Shown one piece after another: positions 1 through 5,245 of a stretch of 5,245 nt of DNA. The stretch is from NCBI GenBank assembly GCA_946479005.1, contig CAMLEM010000142.1:1-5245 (forward strand), read 5' to 3'. Below the pieces are notes generated by a model, which worked only from the letters and a program-made list of their open reading frames with translations, was not told the origin of the DNA and searched no databases. Origin of the DNA: an uncultured Chitinophagaceae bacterium. Its GTDB lineage: Bacteria; Bacteroidota; Bacteroidia; Chitinophagales; Chitinophagaceae. How positions within the stretch are numbered: the stretch's first letter is position 1; each line of letters starts with the position of its first letter. A program made the translations under genes and the position numbers.

Positions 1-425
1 TGACAAGGGAGGGTGATGTTTCACTCGGGATGAATGACAGGCTGACGATGCTTCGCCAGGAAGATCCGGACCTGCTGCTCAGCATTCACCTGAACTCTTC
101 CGCCCGGGATTCCGTAAAAGGCGTCAGTACTTACTACCGTCATATCGGTTTCAGGGCCGTGACGCTTTTTATTTTAAATAAGATGCTCGAGATAAAAGGC
201 CTCACTGAGTTCGGAAATATCGGCAGTTTCAATTTCACCCTGAGCGGGCCCACTGAGTATATCAACTGCCTCGTTGAGGTTGCATTCCTGAGTAACCGGG
301 AAGATGAAAAGCTGATCCTCGATCCTGCATTTCACAAAGAAGTAGCGGATAAGATCGTAGAAGGTGTGAAAGAGTGGCTGAAATACTGCAGGCATCAATC
401 TTCCGGCGGAAAGGGTTCTCCCTGA
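1..425 (+). CDS. N-acetylmuramoyl-L-alanine amidase, Amidase_3 family (5'-truncated by window edge)
   Basis: This is the C-terminal part of a zinc-dependent peptidoglycan amidase, which cleaves the bond between N-acetylmuramic acid and L-alanine in the envelope. The frame is open from base 3, upstream of the ATG at 30, and the residues before that ATG (TREGDVSLG) match the family's conserved TR..D segment, so the true start lies outside the window. A zinc-ligand histidine is visible in SIHLN (His codon 87-89). The catalytic glutamate is in LVEVAFLSN (Glu codon 276-278). FGNIGSFNFTLSGPTEY is typical of Bacteroidota members. The first zinc histidine and the zinc glutamate must lie upstream and cannot be checked. 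The domain ends near EWLKYC, and the last ten or so residues are a poorly conserved-looking tail. The stop codon (423-425) lies inside the convergent cytochrome gene. Family assignment is firm; the physiological role (cell division or recycling) is not determined here. Confidence 0.93.
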   Translation, partial: TREGDVSLGMNDRLTMLRQEDPDLLLSIHLNSSARDSVKGVSTYYRHIGFRAVTLFILNKMLEIKGLTEFGNIGSFNFTLSGPTEYINCLVEVAFLSNREDEKLILDPAFHKEVADKIVEGVKEWLKYCRHQSSGGKGSP

Positions 426-787
426 TGGCAGGTCTTGCAGGTAACGGTATGCAGGTATTCAGGTCGCTGGGTGGAATCAAAGTAGAAATATTTCCTGTTG
501 AGCTCGATGGTCATCCGCATCATCTTCCGTGCATTTTCTTTCATCGGTTCTTTATCGGAGACATAATCCAGGCTGTCCTTAAATCCTTTCACCGGTACGT
601 GACAAAACTCGCATTTCACACCCAGCGCCTTGTTATAGGTCTGCATAATGCTGTCGAGCTTTTCATCACTTATATCTTTGGGAAGCACCTGCAGGTTTCT
701 TTCGCCAGGGTCCTGCCTGACCAGGAGGGAACCCAATCCTGCGAAGAGCATAAGCGGAAGCAGCGCGGAAAAAAATTTAACTCGCAT
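395..787 (-). CDS. Exported di-heme c-type cytochrome, reaction-centre cytochrome-like (CytoC_RC) family
   Basis: This 130-residue protein has a hydrophobic N-terminal export segment (about residues 4-22) without a lipobox cysteine, so it is probably periplasmic or membrane-anchored. Two CXXCH heme-attachment motifs are present: CEFCH at 59-63 and CKTCH at 117-121. The layout matches small proteins related to the photosynthetic reaction-centre cytochrome subunit: NLQVLPKDIS near 31-40, then a helix with M48 eleven residues before the first heme cysteine (LGVKCEFCH), then ARKMMRM (86-92) before the second heme. M48 and one of M89, M90 or M92 are likely axial ligands, by analogy with that family. 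Such proteins are common in non-phototrophic Bacteroidota, where the electron partner is unknown; nothing here indicates photosynthesis. The gene lies 51 bases downstream of the S9 peptidase on the same strand, so co-transcription is possible. Its last 31 bases overlap the amidase gene tail to tail, and the second heme-motif histidine (425-427) touches the amidase stop codon. Confidence 0.92.
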   Translation of the reverse strand: MRVKFFSALLPLMLFAGLGSLLVRQDPGERNLQVLPKDISDEKLDSIMQTYNKALGVKCEFCHVPVKGFKDSLDYVSDKEPMKENARKMMRMTIELNRKYFYFDSTQRPEYLHTVTCKTCHQGEPFPPED

Positions 788-838
788 ATTCAGATAACTT
801 CTTTAAGATAGAGGGCCTGGCTTAAGGGTTGCAGGCGC

Positions 839-2983
839 TCAGCGGATCCAGCGTTCAAAAAACTCCCAGGTCCTCAGCATCTGGTCGATGCGCTGCCTGT
901 TGTTCCCGCTCCTTGTGATCTCGTGGGTCGCTGACGGGTGCCGCACATATTCAACAGGGCGGTTGAGCGCCTTGAGACTGCGATAAAGCATTTCGCTTTG
1001 AACGAAGCCGGTTCGCCTGTCGTTATCGCCGTGAAAAATGATCAACGGCGTATGAATATTCTGCACGTAGGAAATCGGGGATTCTCTTACCAGCGTTGCC
1101 TTCACTTCAGTTTCCCAGGGATAGCCACCGAAATAATTGGGCACCAGCCTCCAGGCATTGCCTTCCCCGAAGAATGTAGCGAGATCATAAACGCCACGCT
1201 GCACGCAGGCCGCTTTGAAACGCTGGTCGTGGGCGATGATCCAGGCCACCAGGTAGCCCGCGTAAGATCCGCCGGTGGTGAGAAGCTTCGAGGTATCGGC
1301 CCATCCCTCAGCGATCGCGAGGTCGAGCGATCTTAATACATCACGGGTGGGGCCTGCGCCCCAGTCGTTGATATTCCCACGGAGGAAATTCAGTCCATAG
1401 CCCCCGCTTCCCCGGGGATTGCCATACACCACGCCATACCCCTTGCTGCAGAAATACTGGTACTCGTGCCACATACTCGCTTCGCCGGGTCCCCACATCG
1501 CGGAAGGGCCGCCGTGGATCTCGAGGAGGAGAGGATACTTTTTTCCCGGCTGGTAGTTCGTGGGTTTCATCACCCAGTACTCAATGGTCATTCCCTTCTC
1601 ATTCACGAATTCGTGTTTTTCAGGAAAACTTAATTTTCTGTCGGCGATCCAGCCAGCGTTGAAGCTTCCCAGCCTCTTCGCATTTTTCGCATTCTTATCG
1701 GCGAGATACAACTCAAAAGGGCTGGCGACTTCCGTTTTGGTAAAAACGATCTTATCACCTTCCAGGTCGAAAGAACCGATGCCACTGTTGAAGTCGGTGA
1801 GCTGTTCGACCTTCTTATTATTCACATCCGCCCTGAAAATCGGGGCGCCCCCGTTGCTTTGCGCAGTAAAATAGAGGAACCTGTCGTCACTCGTCCACCT
1901 GAAGTTTCCTTTGTTCCGGTCCATTTGGATCTCTGTGAAAGCGCCTCCTGTTACCGGCGCGATGGCCAGCACGGGAATGTTCACAAAAGAGGTGGTGCTA
2001 AATTGAAAAGCGATCCATTTTCCCGAAGGGGAGACGACCGGCGCGAAGAAGGAACGGTTCTTTTCTCCATATAGCTTTTGCAGGCCGCTGCCGTCAATGT
2101 TCATTATGTAGATCTCGCTTTCCAGTACACGGTCGGGGTGGGTAGTTGAATCGCGGTTACCGGTGAGAAGGATCTTTTTACCATCTGGCGTAAAATCGGA
2201 AAAATTCATCCTGTGGAACCCGGGTGTGAGGAGTCTTGGCTTTTCAGGAGCATCCACATCAATGATAAAGATCTTGCCGAAGTTCAGATCAGGATTGATA
2301 TCCGTTTCATCCTGGAAATTGAGCTTGGTGATCACTTTTGCTTTCCTGTCGGCGACATTGGATTCGAGGTAGGCCCTCACTTCTTTCATTGATCCGTCGG
2401 GATCAGGTTTTGCTTTGCCGGCTTTCAAATGATCATTGGAATCGAAGCCCGGTTTTTCCCAGGGCCAGGAAGGTAGAGGCTGACCTCCATTTAATATTGA
2501 ATCCTTCAGCAGGTCCCTGAAAGGGATATTGGCGGTGAATATGATCTTTTTTCCATCGGGGCTCCAGCGGGGAGCGCCCGCTCCGTATTTATGATGTGTC
2601 AGTTGCCGGGCTTCACCGCCATCGATCGGGATCAGGAAGATCTGCGGCCTGTTGTCCACGGCGCGCACAAAGGCGATCTGCGATCCATCGGGGCTGAAAC
2701 TGGCCTGGCCAGAATTTTCCCTGGTGGTGAGCTGCTTCGGCGCCCCATTGGCTGCTGCATCCACGATCCAGAGCTGGTTGGAATATTTGTATTCTGTTTT
2801 ACTTTCTCCTTCGGGTTCGATGCTGGTGACGGTGAAAACAGCCCTGCGTCCATCGTTGCTAAGGTCCACGCCGCTTAAGGAACGGATCTTTAAAAGGTCG
2901 GTGACGAGGATTGGATGGGAGCCGGTTTGGGAGAAAAGGGGAAAGGGAACTGATAATAAAAAAAGCAATATGTATTGGCGCAT
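839..2983 (-). CDS. Exported S9-family serine peptidase (prolyl oligopeptidase / acylaminoacyl-peptidase-like)
   Basis: This 714-residue peptidase carries an N-terminal signal peptide (residues 1-18, ending PLFSQ), so it acts in the periplasm or outside the cell. Residues about 30-440 form a beta-propeller of PD40/WD40-like blades, visible as repeated FSPDGSQIAF, WSPDGKKIIF, FTPDGKKILL and VSPSGKWIAF. Residues about 450-714 are the alpha/beta-hydrolase domain. HGGP (490-493) provides the oxyanion region and GNPRGSGGYG (521-530) is a family signature. The catalytic triad reads as Ser573 in GGSYAG, Asp655 in HGDNDRRTG and His687 in ATHE. All three are present, so the enzyme should be active. 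The GGSYAG and DRRTG variants differ from the commonest GGSYGG and D..VP forms and suggest a subfamily. Substrates are probably oligopeptides, but specificity cannot be read from sequence. The start was chosen because the signal peptide begins directly at this ATG; no Shine-Dalgarno sequence is seen. A large palindrome lies 39 bases upstream. Confidence 0.95.
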   Translation of the reverse strand: MRQYILLFLLSVPFPLFSQTGSHPILVTDLLKIRSLSGVDLSNDGRRAVFTVTSIEPEGESKTEYKYSNQLWIVDAAANGAPKQLTTRENSGQASFSPDGSQIAFVRAVDNRPQIFLIPIDGGEARQLTHHKYGAGAPRWSPDGKKIIFTANIPFRDLLKDSILNGGQPLPSWPWEKPGFDSNDHLKAGKAKPDPDGSMKEVRAYLESNVADRKAKVITKLNFQDETDINPDLNFGKIFIIDVDAPEKPRLLTPGFHRMNFSDFTPDGKKILLTGNRDSTTHPDRVLESEIYIMNIDGSGLQKLYGEKNRSFFAPVVSPSGKWIAFQFSTTSFVNIPVLAIAPVTGGAFTEIQMDRNKGNFRWTSDDRFLYFTAQSNGGAPIFRADVNNKKVEQLTDFNSGIGSFDLEGDKIVFTKTEVASPFELYLADKNAKNAKRLGSFNAGWIADRKLSFPEKHEFVNEKGMTIEYWVMKPTNYQPGKKYPLLLEIHGGPSAMWGPGEASMWHEYQYFCSKGYGVVYGNPRGSGGYGLNFLRGNINDWGAGPTRDVLRSLDLAIAEGWADTSKLLTTGGSYAGYLVAWIIAHDQRFKAACVQRGVYDLATFFGEGNAWRLVPNYFGGYPWETEVKATLVRESPISYVQNIHTPLIIFHGDNDRRTGFVQSEMLYRSLKALNRPVEYVRHPSATHEITRSGNNRQRIDQMLRTWEFFERWIR

Positions 2984-3022
2984 TGGCGAGGATTGAGAAA
3001 GGGAATTTACGGATTTTCAATC

Positions 3023-3099
3023 AACAGCCGGACGCAGCGGCGCGGAGTTGCAGCGAACGCGGCGATCGCTGCTGCGTTGCGCCGCTGCGTCCGGCTGTT
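3023..3099. repeat. 77-base GC-rich near-palindrome (long inverted repeat) in a divergent intergenic region
   Basis: The outer arms, 3023-3043 and 3079-3099, are perfect 21-bp inverted repeats (left arm begins AACAGCCGGACGCAG, right arm ends CTGCGTCCGGCTGTT). The pairing continues inward with two G-T pairs, a few mismatches and a 7-bp inner stem (GCAGCGA at 3050-3056 with TCGCTGC at 3066-3072), so almost the whole element can fold into one hairpin or cruciform. It lies between the starts of two divergent genes. A T-run follows the right arm (about 3104-3111), giving the look of a plus-strand terminator, but no plus-strand gene precedes it. A REP-like or MITE-like palindromic element, an insulator between divergent promoters, or a terminator for antisense transcription are all possible. 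The structure is certain; the function is not known. Confidence 0.9.
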
Positions 3100-3103
3100 A
3101 CCT

Positions 3104-3153
3104 GTTTTTTTAATCCCCCCTTTTTAAATTAAATTGCACTATATTTTTTTCCT
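3104..3153 (+). promoter_or_regulatory. Putative AT-rich promoter/leader of the korB-type gene
   Basis: The bases between the palindrome and the ATG at 3154 are mostly A and T. TATATTTT at 3140-3147 fits the Bacteroidota -7 consensus TAnnTTTG at five of six defined positions, but no good TTTG is seen about 20 bases upstream. If this is the -7 element, the mRNA would be nearly leaderless. No Shine-Dalgarno sequence precedes the start, which is usual for this phylum. The call rests on composition and a partial motif only. Confidence 0.25.
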
Positions 3154-4179
3154 ATGCCCGATACCATCGCTCCGCCGCTCACCGCCAAAGATTTTGCAAC
3201 CGACCAGGAAGTACGCTGGTGCCCCGGATGCGGGGATTATTCCATCCTCGCCCAGGTACAGAAAGTGATGCCTACCCTGGGGATCGCAAGAGAAAATATT
3301 GTGATCATTTCAGGGATCGGATGCAGTAGCCGCTTTCCCTATTATATGAACACTTACGGGATGCATTCCATTCACGGGAGAGCCACTGCCATTGCCTCCG
3401 GGTTAAAGGCCAGCCGTCCCGAGCTCAGTGTGTGGATCGTAACGGGTGATGGAGACAGTCTCAGCATCGGCGGTAATCATACCATTCACCTTTTGAGAAG
3501 GAACCTGGATGTGAACATTCTTTTGTTTAACAACCAGATCTATGGATTGACGAAAGGTCAGTATTCTCCCACTTCGGAGACGAGCAAGATCACGAAGAGC
3601 ACCCCGATGGGCAGCATCGATCATCCGTTCAACCCGCTGGCCCTCGCCATTGGCGCAGACGGAACCTTTATCGCCAGGACAATGGACCGCGACCCCAAAC
3701 ATTTGCAGGCGATGCTTTTGAGAACGCACCAGCACAAGGGCGCTTCCTTCCTGGAGATCTACCAGAATTGTAACATCTTTAATGATGGAGCTTTCGAAAT
3801 ATTCACTGAAAAAGGCTCCAAGGCGAATGAAACCCTGTTCCTCGAGCAGGGCAAGCCGCTGATCTTTGGGGCCAACCAGGATAAGGGCATCAGGCTCGAT
3901 GGATTCACACCCAGGGTTGTTGATCTCTCGGCTGGGTATAGCGCTGATGATCTCTGGGTGCACGACGAGCACGATATTTACAAGGCACAGATCCTCGTTC
4001 GTGTATTCGACGACCCCCGCCACGAGGGGCACCTGCCCAGGCCATTCGGCGTATTCTATCAAACCGACCGCTATTGCTATGAAGATGCGATGGCGATGCA
4101 GATCGAAGAAGCGAAAATTAAAAAGCCTGCCGACCTGGACAAGCTTCTTCGCGGGAACGAGGTTTGGACGATCAATTAA
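3154..4179 (+). CDS. korB: 2-oxoacid:ferredoxin oxidoreductase, beta subunit (KorB-type)
   Basis: This is the thiamine-diphosphate and [4Fe-4S]-binding beta subunit of an enzyme that oxidatively decarboxylates a 2-oxoacid (2-oxoglutarate or pyruvate) to its acyl-CoA, passing electrons to ferredoxin in the cytoplasm. At 341 residues it has the usual length. Cluster cysteines are C23 and C26 (WCPGCGDY), C57 (GIGCSSRFP) and C206 (YQNCNIFND); their spacing fits the pattern known for archaeal homologues. The thiamine-diphosphate motif runs from GDGD (98-101) to NN (126-127), followed by IYGLTKGQYSPTS, the typical KorB signature. Position 102 is Ser, where many relatives have Gly or Ala. The ATG at 3154 puts the usual short leader before LTAKDFATDQEVRWCPGCG. 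The alpha subunit, normally adjacent, is not found on either side, so the partner must be encoded elsewhere. The stop codon overlaps that of the convergent cupin gene. Preference for 2-oxoglutarate over pyruvate is inferred by family resemblance, not shown. Confidence 0.96.
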   Translation: MPDTIAPPLTAKDFATDQEVRWCPGCGDYSILAQVQKVMPTLGIARENIVIISGIGCSSRFPYYMNTYGMHSIHGRATAIASGLKASRPELSVWIVTGDGDSLSIGGNHTIHLLRRNLDVNILLFNNQIYGLTKGQYSPTSETSKITKSTPMGSIDHPFNPLALAIGADGTFIARTMDRDPKHLQAMLLRTHQHKGASFLEIYQNCNIFNDGAFEIFTEKGSKANETLFLEQGKPLIFGANQDKGIRLDGFTPRVVDLSAGYSADDLWVHDEHDIYKAQILVRVFDDPRHEGHLPRPFGVFYQTDRYCYEDAMAMQIEEAKIKKPADLDKLLRGNEVWTIN

Positions 4180-5063
4180 GGCGTGGCATTCGCGAGTTCC
4201 TTCGCGGCCTTTGCATAGATGATCTTTTCCTTTCTGCCGTACCACCATTTGGGGGCGGTTTTCTTCATCAGGGTATCAATATTGCGCATACCGATCAGGC
4301 TCCACGCTCCTTTCAATTTACCGGCCAGGGATGGTTGCAGTGCACGGAGGCTCATCGCGAAGCCACTGTCTAAATATTCCATATGATGCCAATATCCTGC
4401 CGGCATAAAGAGGGTGTCGCCGGGCTCCAGGATGAAATCAAGACCGTTGGCCAGTTTCAGCGCCGGGAATCGTTCGTAATCCGGGTTACCATCCTGTTCG
4501 TAGTAATTGGAGAAGTCGGCCAGGCTTAACACTTCATAAGGCTTCCGATATAATTTGTGCTGTTCGGTATAGGGGAACATCAGCACCCGCTTCCTTCCGC
4601 CGAATTGGGTATGCAGGATATGGGAGAGGTCGATATCGAAATGCATATGCGTGATCGAACCCTTGCCGCCGGTGAAAAGCATCGGGTATTTTTTCACGAA
4701 GCCCTTCATCAAATGTTCGGGCCAGGTGAAATCATTGATCAGCTGGGGCGCGTGATCGAAAATGTTGAAGAGAAAAATCCTCCAGCCGGCGGGGCCCTGG
4801 CTGATCATATCAATGTACTCGCCAAAAGTTTTATAATCGTCAGCCTTGTTGATGGGTGTATAAGCGTCGCTCTTGGTGTTGTTATACAGCGGTACCCGCT
4901 TATTTCCCACCAGCGATTTAAAATAATCCCAGTTCCATTTTTTCAGGGCAGGCCAGTCGTGCGAAAGATTTTTGATCACCACGGGAATGCCGGGTTCATA
5001 AAATTCCTTTTTGAATACCTCGGGATCGATGGTTTCAAAAACAGCGACCGGCTTTAATTGCAT
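4176..5063 (-). CDS. Cupin_8/JmjC-type protein, putative Fe(II)/2-oxoglutarate-dependent oxygenase
   Basis: This 295-residue protein has no signal peptide and is probably cytoplasmic. It resembles the cupin_8/JmjC group that includes the asparagine hydroxylase FIH: an N-terminal PVVIKNLSHDWPALKKW segment (27-43), then a double-stranded beta-helix core. The iron triad appears intact: H141 and D143 in THMHFDID, and a histidine in the WHH of LFMPAGYWHHME (most likely H226). K158 in GGRKRVLMFP aligns by eye with the FIH lysine that binds 2-oxoglutarate. PGDTLFMPAGYWHH (214-227) is the most diagnostic block. Such enzymes hydroxylate protein side chains or small molecules; the substrate here is unknown. 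The C-terminal tail (about 250-295) is basic with a WWYGRKEK segment. The gene converges on korB, with the two stop codons sharing one TTAA. The ATG at 5063 follows directly on non-coding AT-rich sequence, and no Shine-Dalgarno sequence is evident. Confidence 0.88.
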   Translation of the reverse strand: MQLKPVAVFETIDPEVFKKEFYEPGIPVVIKNLSHDWPALKKWNWDYFKSLVGNKRVPLYNNTKSDAYTPINKADDYKTFGEYIDMISQGPAGWRIFLFNIFDHAPQLINDFTWPEHLMKGFVKKYPMLFTGGKGSITHMHFDIDLSHILHTQFGGRKRVLMFPYTEQHKLYRKPYEVLSLADFSNYYEQDGNPDYERFPALKLANGLDFILEPGDTLFMPAGYWHHMEYLDSGFAMSLRALQPSLAGKLKGAWSLIGMRNIDTLMKKTAPKWWYGRKEKIIYAKAAKELANATP

Positions 5064-5084
5064 ACTAGGGGGTTGATTGGCGCG

Positions 5085-5092
5085 CTAAATTA
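5085..5092 (-). promoter_or_regulatory. Possible -7 promoter element for the cupin/JmjC gene
   Basis: Read on the minus strand this is TAATTTAG, matching the Bacteroidota -7 consensus TAnnTTTG at five of six defined positions. It lies about 20 bases before the ATG at 5063, within an AT-rich gap downstream of a possible terminator. No convincing TTTG occurs at the expected upstream distance, so this is only a weak candidate. Confidence 0.2.
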
Positions 5093-5121
5093 CGATATGT
5101 AAAGTAAATCCTTTGTAAGTT

Positions 5122-5151
5122 AAATTAAAACAAAATCCTTGAAAATCAAGG
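5122..5151 (-). terminator. Putative small Rho-independent terminator downstream of the right-edge gene
   Basis: On the minus strand CCTTGA and TCAAGG form a perfect 6-bp stem with a three-base loop (5137-5151), followed by the T-rich ATTTTGTTTTAATTT. It lies about 30 bases after the stop codon of the partial minus-strand gene at the edge and before the cupin gene, where a terminator would be expected. The stem is short and only half GC, so strength is doubtful. Confidence 0.4.
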
Positions 5152-5181
5152 GGGAATGTTCAAATATTCGCGCAGTGGAAC

Positions 5182-5245
5182 CTAGCCCTGATCTTCGAGA
5201 TCAGCGTGTACCTGATCTTCAAAATTTGCGGGAAATTCATCCCTG
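5182..5245 (-). CDS. Probable C-terminal end of an unidentified minus-strand gene (cut by window edge)
   Basis: A minus-strand frame enters from the right edge and ends at a TAG (5182-5184). It encodes RDEFPANFEDQVHADLEDQG, an acidic hydrophilic tail that looks like a natural protein C-terminus. The frame explains a 10-bp direct repeat (5187-5196 and 5211-5220) as two copies of an EDQ-encoding stretch 24 bases, or eight codons, apart. The terminator-like hairpin downstream on the same strand supports it. Only twenty residues are visible, so neither the family nor the function can be named, and chance openness of such a short frame cannot be excluded. Confidence 0.45.
   Translation of the reverse strand, partial: RDEFPANFEDQVHADLEDQG

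Noticed and set aside
374..811. Plus-strand open frame of 145 codons opposite the cytochrome gene
   Set aside because: The minus strand encodes a cytochrome with signal segment and two CXXCH motifs; the plus-strand translation has no family features.
815..836. GCCTG/CAGGC inverted repeat between the peptidase and cytochrome genes as a terminator
   Set aside because: The stem is only 5 bp with a 12-base loop and no T-tract follows on the minus strand.
3023..3111. The palindrome plus T-run as a normal gene terminator
   Set aside because: It has the shape of a plus-strand Rho-independent terminator, but no plus-strand gene lies upstream for over 2.5 kb, so it is not annotated as one.
2911..3132. 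Short plus-strand open frame crossing the peptidase start and the palindrome
   Set aside because: It runs through a hairpin and the signal-peptide region of another gene and resembles no protein.
3403..4248. Long minus-strand open frame (281 codons) opposite the korB-type gene
   Set aside because: Its translation has no recognisable domain, and the plus-strand frame is a clear, full-length conserved enzyme. It is an antisense shadow.
4557..5057. Plus-strand open frame of 166 codons opposite the cupin/JmjC gene
   Set aside because: The opposite strand carries a complete oxygenase fold signature; this frame looks like antisense openness.
5160..5240. 26-codon minus-strand open frame starting at an ATG near the right edge
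   Set aside because: Its basic composition is unlike a real small protein, and another frame on the same strand gives a more natural acidic C-terminus.

Overview
The window reads as ordinary chromosomal DNA of a Bacteroidota bacterium, most likely order Chitinophagales (Chitinophagaceae-like). This is inferred from the protein styles, from start codons that lack a Shine-Dalgarno sequence, and from AT-rich promoter-like gaps between genes of roughly even base composition. I see no phage, transposase, CRISPR, tRNA or rRNA. Gene density is very high: six protein-coding regions, two of them cut by the window edges, and no gene-free stretch longer than about 170 bases.

Left part (1-841). The 3' end of a zinc-dependent N-acetylmuramoyl-L-alanine amidase (plus strand) converges on a small exported di-heme c-type cytochrome (minus strand), and their ends overlap by 31 bases. 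The cytochrome lies 51 bases downstream of a large exported S9-family serine peptidase (839-2983, minus), so the two could be co-transcribed.

Centre (2984-3153). This is a divergent intergenic region between the peptidase and a 2-oxoacid:ferredoxin oxidoreductase beta subunit. It is dominated by a 77-base GC-rich near-palindrome with 21-bp perfect arms, followed by T-rich DNA. It is the most conspicuous non-coding structure in the window and is not explained by the genes.

Right part (3154-5245). The korB-type beta subunit (plus) converges on a JmjC/cupin_8-type putative Fe(II)/2-oxoglutarate oxygenase (minus). Their stop codons share one TTAA palindrome. The alpha subunit expected beside korB is absent from both flanks. 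At the right edge a short open frame looks like the C-terminus of another minus-strand gene, followed by a small hairpin and T-rich tract that could be its terminator.

The genes do not form an evident single pathway. They cover cell-wall turnover, periplasmic electron transfer, periplasmic or secreted proteolysis, central carbon metabolism with ferredoxin, and a probable hydroxylase. I found no convincing new multi-gene system. The best leads are the large palindrome, the unlinked korB, and the overlapping convergent gene ends.
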